Origin: Prosopocoilus inquinatus
Taxonomy: Eukaryota > Arthropoda > Insecta > Coleoptera > Lucanidae
NCBI GenBank assembly: GCA_036172665.1
Contig: CM069870.1
Coordinates: forward strand, 64,790,212 to 64,854,211
Direction: 5' to 3'
Length of the DNA stretch: 64,000 bases
How positions within the stretch are numbered: the first letter of the stretch is position 1; each line of letters begins with the position of its first letter. The notes beneath the pieces are model-generated. The model was not told the DNA's origin and ran no database searches. It saw nothing but the letters and a program-made list of their open reading frames with translations. A program made the position numbers and the translations under genes. Shown in pieces: positions 55,119-64,000 of this stretch.

Positions 55119-55320
55119 TTAAAACTTCGAAATACAAAATGAAATAAGTGCAGTTGCGAACGTAGATAACGAAAGCTTTGTCAGCTTAAATGATCTTATT
55201 GTGATTTAGGTGCATTACTTCGTCCTGTCACTACTGGCTCCGATGTGTCAGCTAAACCCGGCCCTTTGCCGATAGTTTTATTTGTTAATTAAAGACAGAA
55301 TTTTTATTTTTTCGAAACCG

Positions 55321-56830
55321 TTCGCTCTCTGGTTATTTAGGCCAGTTTCCGTATAATTTGCTGCCTGTATTGAGCGAGTTTCAATCTTCAGCTCGACCGT
55401 TTCGTCGAGTTATTCGCCTACTGCATTTTTGCAAATATTTTTTTTTATCTCGCAGCCATTTTCAGTCTTCATTGATGCGACTATAATCCAATTTTTTTTG
55501 ACGGGTCGAATTTGCTAAGAGTTTTTAGTGAATCTTACGCTGGGAGGAAAGCTCATCTATCGCCCTGTTAACCCATAAACGTAAACTGTCCTAAAGCTTA
55601 GTGTTGTTTCAGCACTTGACGGAACCGCTGCGTCTTTCTTTCGCTCCGATCATCGTCGTTCGCTCTCTGGTTATTCAGGTCAGTTTCCGTATAATCCGCT
55701 GCCTCTACTGAGCAAGTGTCAATCTTCAATCTAACCGTTTAGTCAAGTTATTCGCCTACAGGATTTTTGTAAATATTTTTCTTTGTCTCGCAGCCATTTT
55801 CAGTCTTCCTTGTTGCCGGTATAATCCAATATTTTGACGGGTCGAATTTGCTAAGAGTTTGTAGTGAATTTTACCCTGGAAGGAAAACTACACTCTCGTC
55901 CTGTTAGCCCCGCAACGTAAATTGCCCTAAAGCTGAGTTGTTGTTTCTATACTTGACGGAACCGCTGCGTCTTCCTAGAGGCGAAGTTTATTTTTCTTTG
56001 CGTGCATAACACTCCTGGTGTTGACGGAACCGGTACGTCTTTCTTTCATTCTGATCATCATCGTCCGCTCTCTGGTTATTTAGGTCAGTTTCCGCATAAT
56101 TCGCTGCCTCTACTGCGCAAATTTTAATGCTCAATCCAACCGTTTCATTGAGTTATTCGCCTTCAGCACTTTTGCAAATTTTTTTTTATCTCGCAGCCAT
56201 TTTCAGTTTTCATTGTTGCCAGTATAAACCAATATTTTGACAGGTGAAATTTGCTAAGAGCTTGTAGTAAATTTTACTCTGGAAGGAAAACTACACCATC
56301 GCCCTGTAATTCCCACAACGTAAACTGCCCTAAAGCTTAGTGTTGTTTCTGCACATGACGGAACATTGCGCCTTTCTTTCACTCCGGTCATTATCGTTCG
56401 CTCTCTGGTTATTTAGGTCAGTGTCCGCATAATTCGCTGCCTCTACTGAGCAAGTTTCAATCTTCAATCCAACCGTTTCGTCAAGTTATTCGCCTATAGG
56501 ATTTTTGTAAATATTTTTCTTTATCTCGCAGCCATTTTCAGTCTTCTTTGTTGCCAGTATAGTCCAATATTTTGACGGGTCGAATTTGCTAAGAGATTGT
56601 AGTGAATTTTACGCTGGAAGGAAAACTATACCAACGCCCTGTTAGCCCCGCAACGTAAACTGCCCTAAAGCCTAGTGTTGTTTCTGCACTTGTCGGAACC
56701 CCTGCGTCTTTCTTTCTGATCATCTTGGGGAGCTGCTGGTTCTCTTAACCTTTTATGGACCCTAGCTATCCTATAGGCGAAGTTTATTTTTCTTCGCATG
56801 CATAACACTTCTGATGTTCTCAAGGTCAGT
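55321..56830. repeat. Four-copy tandem array, ~335-bp unit with a variable insert
   Basis: Unit anchors TTCGCTCTCTGGTTATTYAG occur at 55321, 55659, 56064 and 56397, with spacings of 338, 405 and 333. Each unit carries CGCAGCCATTTTCAGT, TTGACGGGTCGAATTTGCTA and ACTTGACGGAACCGCTGCGTC or close variants. The second unit has an extra stretch of about 65 bases (GGCGAAGTTTATTTTTCTT and CATAACACTCCTG) that reappears once more after the fourth unit (about 56775-56820), so the array has higher-order structure. Confidence 0.93.
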
Positions 56831-57137
56831 TGATTCTGCTTTTTTTTTGTTTTTCCGTAGAACTGACTTGGTAATTTCTTTTGAAATTGTACTTAGGGTT
56901 CTGGTTCCCTTGTAGGTAATTTGTGCCCCGCTGATTTTTACGGCCAGCTTTCAACGAGGCATTTTTGGATTGCGAATTTGTACCAGACCGTGCAAACTTT
57001 GTGCCTGTTGAAGCCCTAGTTGCTGCTACCACTTGTTTTTCTTGCTGTTCGTTACGAGACCATATTTGCGGTTGTCTAAGAGGACTCCAGAACCTGGCTT
57101 TATCTCTGTGTGACCTTCGCAGCGTGGATACCTTCAC
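56826..57137 (-). other. Basic, Gln/Asn-rich open frame beside the array
   Basis: 103 codons, highly basic (RRSHRDKARF, RKNQRG, KRNYQ) and low in hydrophobic residues, opening on GTG rather than ATG with a stop three codons upstream. It could be a nucleocapsid-like tail of a retroelement, since LTR-like DNA lies nearby, or chance. No zinc knuckle is seen. Confidence 0.2.
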
Positions 57138-59179
57138 TATGAGTTAAATCCTTTTCATTTTTCACCTTTCGTCGTGGATGATTGTTACGAATCGTACATT
57201 CCGGAACGTTTTATTTATTTATTTATTTATTTTTCATTTAAATCTCATTAGTTCAACTCACGTTGTGAATTTTTCTCAAATAATTCTTTTACCTTGTTTT
57301 TGACAACGTAATTCAACTCAGTTAATTCACAGTTAATCGTTAGTTTCTTTTGCTTAGCTTGGAATCAATTTTCTCAATTTTTCTTTTCGAATTGATTAAG
57401 AGCATTGCGAGACAAAAGGAGATTTCCTTACGTACGTACCAGTTTATGTTCATGAAATATTTTAAGATATTTTTGACTTTTTGAGTTTAATCCATAACGA
57501 ACTTTGACTTTAACGTTTTCTTTTGATATTTGGGAGTAAAGTAGAGATCAACTTCCGGCTATATTTTCGAGAATCAGGCTGTAAATAAGGAAATCTGAGC
57601 TGCGAACTTTGTACGGACTGTTCAAAGGATTGGAGAGGGGTGAAAATGGTTTCTTAGCTAATATTGGGACAAGGGAAAAGATTTTCCTTTTTCAACAACC
57701 TCCGTTCCGTACGTTTCACAATAGTTGCTTCCTTTCGCTTACAAAGATGTGGTCCAAACGCGTTTAGATTCAAAGACGGGCGTTCTTTTGTAAACGGATT
57801 AATCCCCACTCTCCTTGAAAATTCAGTCCCAATTGATAATTCTCTTTCCCTTTCGAATCAAACTATTTTTATATTTCGTTTGAATTGATTTACTGTTATT
57901 TGCAGGCGAAGTGTCAATCAATTATTCAAATCTGAAGTGTTTTTTTACAGCAACTACGGAATCCAGATTCACACTATTCGAAACCAGATTCAAACTTTCA
58001 AGCAAAAAAAAGCAGCTTATGTTGCAATATGTTCGGAACACGTGTACAGCTTGACTAAACTTCAAGATTAATGGCAGCACTTCAGTTACTAAATTGAATA
58101 AAATATTTTCGGCTGTACTCATACTCATACCTGACATTTATTCAGCAGTTTGATTGAACCTAATCGGTCGTGTTCAAAATTGTTTTAAAGATCCAGGAGG
58201 TGACAGTCGACACATAGCAAGCATATCGACTGAATTTTCCCTCAAATGAACGAGTCAGAGTTTCAAGTTTCTGGTTCTCACCCTGCATTAGGATTCAAAC
58301 CAACCAACCAACCAATTTATTTGCGAATTAAATTCCGAAAACTAACAAGCGCTTTAATTTTTGTATAGAATGCTGTTTCCTCTCTTTAAAAAAATATTTC
58401 GGCTTTGATTTATATGCTTGAGCTTCACATTAAAAAAATGTTCGAAATTACTTTCTCCTAATTTATGTTATTATTTGAATATCTTTAGTTTTTAAATTAA
58501 CGTTCTTCAGTTTTATTTTGCATTTTGTCTTATGCTTTCTCAATTCGTAATTGTTTTACTCACTTTCAAAGAAGTTGATTTCCAGTTACATTTTTATTTA
58601 ATCAAAGAAAGAAAATACAAGAAACAGAAAAGTTGCGTATTATTGATAAGATAGTAACATAACAACAAAAGAATGGTGACTTGATAGTTTGTAAAATTTT
58701 GGGAAAAAGAGAAGGAGGAATGGAAGAAGTTTGTTTATTTTTGTTTAAGGTTTTTTCTTATCCGCGACAAAAAAAAAAACTTTTCTTAGAAACCTTGTCA
58801 GCGTGAAATACGATTAACTGCAGCTTGTGTCGAAATCGGTCGATTTTAGTAACTTTTGATAAACAAATTGATTAATACCTTCATAAACTGATGGCATCCT
58901 CATGAATGAGATTGATAATAAATAATTACTTGTGTGTAATTGCTTGCAATAATGAATAGCCTTCGCGCACAACGCACAGGTCTGCAGAAACGTTGTTGAT
59001 CAGTTCATTCGACAGGTCACGAACACCTACACGTTTCTACGCCAAGTCAGACCTTACCTCTTCTTCATGAATAATCAATTTACTTTGATGATGAGATGCA
59101 GAGTAATCATCAGTTTGTTCACAACAAAATTCTTATTAACTTCACTGAATCAAAGTGTGAGGTTGCAGTTTAATAAGAA
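57138..59179. other. AT-rich intergenic DNA
   Basis: It contains a TTTA microsatellite (about 57209-57234), the short dispersed repeat at 57541-57600 (partner 47771-47830) and an AACC run near 58296-58313. Short open frames lack support. Confidence 0.45.
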
Positions 59180-59600
59180 ACCCCAATTTAACGCACTCCC
59201 GCCCGAATTAAAAGCCGAAAATGTCGGCGGCGCGCCATTAATTAACTTTCCACCGCGGGTTCGCACGTTCCACGCGTATCCCAAGCGGAATTTTCTTCTT
59301 TTTTTTTTTGAGGGGGGCCGCGCACAATCAAATTGACTCGCACGGTATGATTGGTGGGATCATCGGCCAGCCAGCCGGCCGGAAACCATTAAAACGTGCA
59401 ATTTATCAGCTCCGGCCGTTTTTATGAAAGCAATTAATTACGCCCGGCGTCTGGATGCTTCGGGCGTCGAGAAAAGGACGGTGATTTAGCGGGGGAGAAG
59501 GCAAATTGCGCCGAATTACGCAAGGATCAGATTCAGATATTATCGGATCGTAAATCCGGGTGATTAATCGTGACGATTAATATACGTAGTGATTGCAATT
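59180..59600. other. GC-elevated unique block, candidate conserved non-coding DNA
   Basis: CG-rich unique DNA with GGCGGCGCGCCATTAATTAA near 59224, CCAGCCGGCCGG near 59371 and AATTAATTACGCCCGGCG near 59432. The mixture of TAATTA-type homeodomain cores with CG-rich flanks recurs in several blocks of this window. Confidence 0.4.
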
Positions 59601-60214
59601 TATTAAATTGTTCGAAATTATTGGTGGCAGCGGTAGAAATCCAGCGCGATGTAAGAATCCAGATTTCCGCAAATTTAAATTAATTATAAAGTAAAGAATA
59701 AATCACAATGTGATGCAGTTTTGAAAAGCAGAACAAAACGTGTAGAAACACTGGAAGCTTTGTTCTCTGAAGATTCTAAAAAAAGGAACTATTTGAGCTA
59801 TTATAATAAGTGAGAGGCGAAGCGATTTCGACAATTCCGAAATTATATGTAACCCTGTCCGGTGATCTGTGGAGAAACGAAGCAACTTGTTACATCGTTG
59901 GGCGCCAAATTTTTACGACGTTATAATTACAACATGCTGGATGGCAATTTGTTGCATCAAATCACTGAACAAACCGTAACATGTGTATAGGTTTTTTTTT
60001 GTAATATTTTGCACCCTACCTAGAGTGTTTATTTTAGAAGCTAGAGAAAAACTTTATGTGCAAAAGTTAGGGTTTTATAGCTATTATCCTATAAAGTTAT
60101 CGAAAGGAACAAAAGCGCATCGCAAACTGGAGAAAGAAACACAATTTTGTTTTTTTTTTTTTTTAAATGGACCACCCAGTATATTATTTGTTAAGATGAA
60201 AGATCCTATTTTCC

Positions 60215-61582
60215 TGATTTCAAAAGTATCAAATACAGTTCAACCCAAAATTAATCCCAGTTTTAACAAAGGCGGAAAATGTCCAAGACAACAATTCAGT
60301 GACACAAAAAGAATAATAATTTACGGTAAATATCAATAAATATTGCGTTAGCGTTAAAGTTAGGTTCGTATTCCATCCAATGATCTTAAATATTTCGAAA
60401 AACAAAAAGGTTTGTACGGGTGGAAATTTCCTATCGCCTCACATGTAACGAAAAAAAATCTCTAGTATTTGAATCGACTCAAACGTTAACAAATATAGTG
60501 TAATTACGATTGACAAATATTACCGAGCAAAAATTAAGTATTGACTAATAAAAACAATTGTAATAATTGAATTAACTTGTCTGACGCAAGTGAGGCATAA
60601 GCTAGGCAACCAAAGTTGCACGTCAGTTAAAAGAACAAAAAATGTATCTTGTAAGGCTAGTCCGTTGATAAGTAGCAATGATCAATCGGTATGCCGAAGA
60701 AAAAAAGGTATAAACGGTTATCTTAACGGCAGCACCTAAGGTAGTATTCGATAAATCGATCCCGAAGCTTCTTCGAAAATCGTCTTCAGAGTACGACACC
60801 AGCCTTCGGAAGGAAACACGAGGCTTGAACGGTATTCGAAATTTCATTTCGAGTAAATAGACTTCCTTACGACTGTTTGATACCCAGAGGTTTATCAGAA
60901 CGGGTAGGGTAAAAGTGCTATCGTAATCGGAAGCGGGATACGACTTGTCTACAAGGACAACAAAAAATTTTTAAGTAAGATTTCAGCAAAAGGAAAAAAG
61001 AACTCACCAAGTCACCTTCAAGAACAGTACAAAATGACTAACCTTAACACCAAAGAAGTGTTTCTCAAGCGAAGTAGAAAGATGATTACATCGATGAAAA
61101 ATAGATTAAAAATAGAGGCTTCGGCACGAGCCACATACAACGACGTGTTCCCAGACCAGAGAGAGTTTCACACTAAAATGCAGGCGGAATAAACGCGCGG
61201 AGTCGGGAAGAGGTCACGTAAGCCATTCGTCTAACAGAAAGACTTACCACAAATATAAGCGACTTCGACCGTAACTGAGTTGAAAATTGGTGGCAACACT
61301 GAAGAAGGAACATGACCACGCCTTCGACCAAAAAAAAAAATACGAAATCGTTTTGGTCGCAAACTCGATGACGTGGGTAAAATGGAGAGTGTAGCTCGCT
61401 CAGTATAAGCAGTAAATCGGTTAAAAGCCAACCTAAGTAAACAAACACGGGGCGAAAGGTTTAAAAAAAAGTCAGAATTCTACTTGACTACACAGAAAAA
61501 AAAAACAAGAGAGAAATGGACGGGTTTAAGTGACAAAGCTCGACCAGTGTCATGCAGCTGAGACAAACTGGGCACGTAAACA
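60215..61582 (-). mobile_element. LTR-like repeat, copy B
   Basis: Aligned in order with 51614-53866 but with a single diverged unit where copy A has six. Shared stretches include GCGGGATACGACTTGTCTAC, ACCAAAGAAGTGTTTCTCAA, TACCACAAATATAAGCGACT and AGTGT.ATGCAGCTGA. It ends GTAAACA near 61582. Further left on the minus strand, TGGCGCCCAACGATGTAAC (about 59888-59906) looks like a tRNA-Lys primer-binding site, which would imply a longer LTR starting near 59909. I cannot decide between the two left limits. No coding region. Confidence 0.5.
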
Positions 61583-61859
61583 CTTTTGGCTTAAATTTGA
61601 AGACCAGGCTAAAAAAAGAAAATCGTGAGTCGGGCTTTCCATGGACTACTAAAAGGATTAGGCAAAATGGTGTGAAAAGTGGGATATACGGTTTTGTTTC
61701 GTTTACCATCTCTTCCGCATGTTTAAACTGAAAATTCATTCAGAGCTATTTCATATTCGTACCTAAATTTAAATTTTCAGAATCAATAGATTCTTGGTGG
61801 ATGAATATACGTATAAATAAACCACGTTAATTAAAGAAACTTAATCAAATAGGTACCGA
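61583..61859. other. Intergenic spacer, nothing identified
   Basis: Mixed sequence with one short minus-strand open frame that has no support. Confidence 0.45.
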
Positions 61860-62340
61860 GCCTGCCTCCTGGAACTTCCGCAAACAAAATTTTTCCTCGG
61901 CTAATTCCGAGGCGAACGCATTCGTCGACGGCATATTTCATTTTCCGTCGCGGAGGCGACACCGAATCTAAATAACAAATTTAATTTAGTGGCCCCGGCC
62001 GCAGCGCCTAAATATTAAAATGATAATGAGCGTCGTATTCGAAACTTGAAGCCCCACGCGACGCGCCCCGAAGAAAGTTTCCTTGTTTCGGAGGAGGCGC
62101 ACAATGGCCCCGCGAAATTAAGTTTGCTTATTTGTAAACGGCGCGGCATTAGCGTGAATGATGCGCAACAATGGGGACTTAATTGTCGTTTACCTAGGAT
62201 ACGCGGGCCCCCCTGAAGATTGATCGCTTTCGGCTTTCGCCCCAGACATGGCCGACAACAATGACAATAATTAATATTGAGAAAAGTCCTGCTTGTGTGC
62301 GTCAGGTTTAAGCGTTCCGGGAAATCCAGTTTGGAATTTA
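61860..62340. other. GC-elevated unique block, candidate conserved non-coding DNA
   Basis: CG-rich unique sequence (GCCCCACGCGACGCGCCCCG near 62050, GGCCCCGGCCGCAGCG near 61991) alternating with AATTTAATTTAG and ACTTAATTGTCG cores. A 121-codon minus frame (62015-62380) crosses it with no recognisable domain and is probably a GC effect. Confidence 0.4.
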
Positions 62341-63170
62341 TTGTAAAATCAGGACAATAGCTTATACTACAACAGGCCATAAGTATAAGACCTCTAACAA
62401 AATAAAGAAGAAAGGTAAAACACAGAAAATGTAAACATCATTTGATTTTAGCAACAGCGGTGAACGCTACGCGGTGTTACGTAAGCTTATTTTCATTGTA
62501 AATATTTGTAAGGTGGTATCAGTGAGTTTCAATTGTTTCTAACGTCGGATGTATGTCGTATTACGATTCGTCCGTTCAGATTTTCGCTCTCTTCCGAAGT
62601 AACTCTCACTTAAGTCGGATTGTCACCTGTAATTGGGTACGTTGGCTTGGAAATCTTATCGTTCCAATTTTTGGCAAACCGACTTTGTGTTGTACAAATT
62701 ATTTTCGTTATTTTTTGTTGGGCGAGTGTCGCAGAAAAGTCATTTATTCGGTACGTTGTTATCGTGGCTACTCTTAGTGTATGTCGTATTTTGTTTCAGG
62801 CTTTTTGCTATCTGTACTGCTAGTTTTATCGTTAGCGCGTATCGTTATCTTTCATCTCATTTTTATTGGCTGACCAATTAGTTATTAGCTAACGAAAGTG
62901 TCATCTGTATACCGATAATACCCGACAATCACGAACAAACACGAACCACGAAGGCAGATGCACGTTTATTAATATCTGCAGGTTTCTACGTTCTTGTAAA
63001 TACACAAGATGTATGTAAATTAAGTAATGAGATTGGCAAAGCAGCGTTCGATCTGGCAACACTTGAAAAGCGGAACTTGGAGCAACGGTGTAATATCAAC
63101 TTCCGCTTCGGACTTGTACACAGTGCAACGGAAACTTTTGCAAGTTTAGCAGATCTATAAAGTCTGTGTT
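62341..63170. other. Intergenic DNA before a mariner relic
   Basis: Three overlapping plus-strand open frames (62553-62881) use different frames of the same DNA and have no domain. No mariner terminal repeat could be fixed in this interval. Confidence 0.4.
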
Positions 63171-63191
63171 TTGTCAAGAGCCCAGGTTTTT

Positions 63192-64000
63192 TCGATAATT
63201 TAAGGAATTTTCAGAAGGAAGAAAGTCGATTGAATATGAACCGCGCAGCGGAAGGCCTTCTTCTTCAAGAACCGGAGAGAAAGTTGACAGAATCCGGGAT
63301 TCTGTCCGATCTTCACCAGATTTTGACCAACCAATTGGGTATGAGAAAAAACTGCGCAAAATATGGTCCCAAAAAACCTTTCGCGAGTCCAAAAAGACAT
63401 CAGGAGGAGGAAAGCTGCCTCGGATTTTTGGAATCGATTGTAAATTTTCTCCATTTTCTGAAACGTGTCGTTACTGGTGACTAGTCTTGGGTGTTCGAGT
63501 ACGACCCGGAAACCAAGCGCTACTTCAACCTCTTCAGGGCTTAACCAAAAAAAAAAACAAGAATTAGCAGCAAGTCAAAGACCAAATGCTTGTTGATTTG
63601 CTTTTTGAATAGCAGGGGAATCGTCCACAAAAAAGTTTGTGTTTCGAGATCAAACGGTCAATCAACAATTTTACCGAAAGGATCTTGAAAACGTCATGCG
63701 TGTGAGACCAAGCATCAAGAACAACTGGGTAATTGCACTTGCTTGTCAAACAACGATTTTAATAAACGGGTTTTTGGCCAGCAAAAACATTCTTGTGGCT
63801 GCTCACCCTCCTTATTCGGCTGACTCGAGTTCATGTGACTTTTTCCTTCCTCTTTCTGAGATTGAAAAATCACCTCAAGGGAACTCATTTTGGGACACTC
63901 GTAAATATTCAAACGGCTGTTACCGACCAGCTGAAGGCTACTCCAGTATCCGATTTTCAGCACTGCTATGAGGATAGGAAGAACCGTCTCCAGCGCCGAG
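63192..64000 (+). pseudogene. Degraded classical mariner transposase, cut by the window end
   Basis: Read across frames: FKEFSEGRKSIEYEPRSGRP with SSSRTGEKVDRIRD matches the mariner linker. LGMRKNCAKY follows near 63338. Then come VVTGD, a TAG stop and SWVFEYDPETKRY near 63470-63520 (first catalytic Asp present), then RPSIKNNW, AHPPYSADSSSCDFFL and a closing NRLQRR stretch at the window edge. Defects include several frameshifts, the stop after VVTGD and loss of the HHDNAPAH-type motif that would hold the second Asp. The N-terminal HTH is not visible. Dead copy of a classical mariner lineage, distinct from the two DD41D-type elements. Confidence 0.88.

Noticed and set aside
62015..62380. 121-codon minus open frame
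   Set aside because: GC-rich unique block with no recognisable protein motif; probably non-coding.

Overview
This 64 kb window is AT-rich insect nuclear DNA. The evidence is the mix of insect-type transposons (mariner/Tc1, piggyBac, hAT, Copia-like LTR), one pair of trypsin-like protease genes, and long stretches with no genes. I think a beetle of the Tribolium type is the best guess, from the texture of GC-elevated, TAATTA-rich unique blocks between repeats. That is an impression, not a proof.

Protein genes are few. Two intron-less secreted S1 serine proteases lie in the same orientation at 26787-27653 and 34346-35122. They are about three-quarters identical and come from a local duplication. 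The first keeps every catalytic element. The second has GTG where its sister has ATG, and Glu in place of the oxyanion-hole Gly next to the catalytic Ser, so it is probably a pseudogene or a catalytically dead relative. A THAP-domain exon fragment (6432-6552) and a broken unrecognised gene-like stretch (8466-9328) are the only other non-transposon coding traces.

Mobile DNA dominates. 6907-7207: end of a Copia-like element on the minus strand. 10033-12886: hAT-type element with an 8-bp target duplication and no transposase. 14592-18098: three-level nest (long-TIR element, then a dead piggyBac, then a TA-flanked MITE). 18768-20814: mariner-like element with terminal repeats of over 300 bp and an intact 361-aa transposase. 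22962-23546: short relative of the hAT element. 28408-30161: second mariner-like element whose transposase has one frameshift. 49172-49428 and 63192-64000: transposase remnants. 51614-53866 and 60215-61582: two copies of an LTR-like repeat, one expanded by six 200-bp tandem units.

Foldback DNA is concentrated in 30.4-32.7 kb, with five hairpin-forming elements, three of them of 125-128 bp flanked by TTA. A nearly perfect 1.36-kb tandem duplication lies at 43339-46068, and complex tandem arrays at 23.56-24.87 kb and 55.32-56.83 kb. A-rich blocks at 25.1-26.4 and 30.66-31.5 kb share a recurring CAAAWGACGATCGC-like motif that also occurs, reversed, inside the big hAT element.

Between these are nine GC-elevated unique blocks (near 4.6, 13.1, 21.4, 37.1, 42.5, 50.8, 54.1, 59.2 and 61.9 kb) that resemble conserved non-coding sequence around developmental genes. 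The window may therefore be an intron or regulatory desert, but no exon of a host developmental gene was found. No CRISPR array, operon, tRNA or rRNA gene was found.
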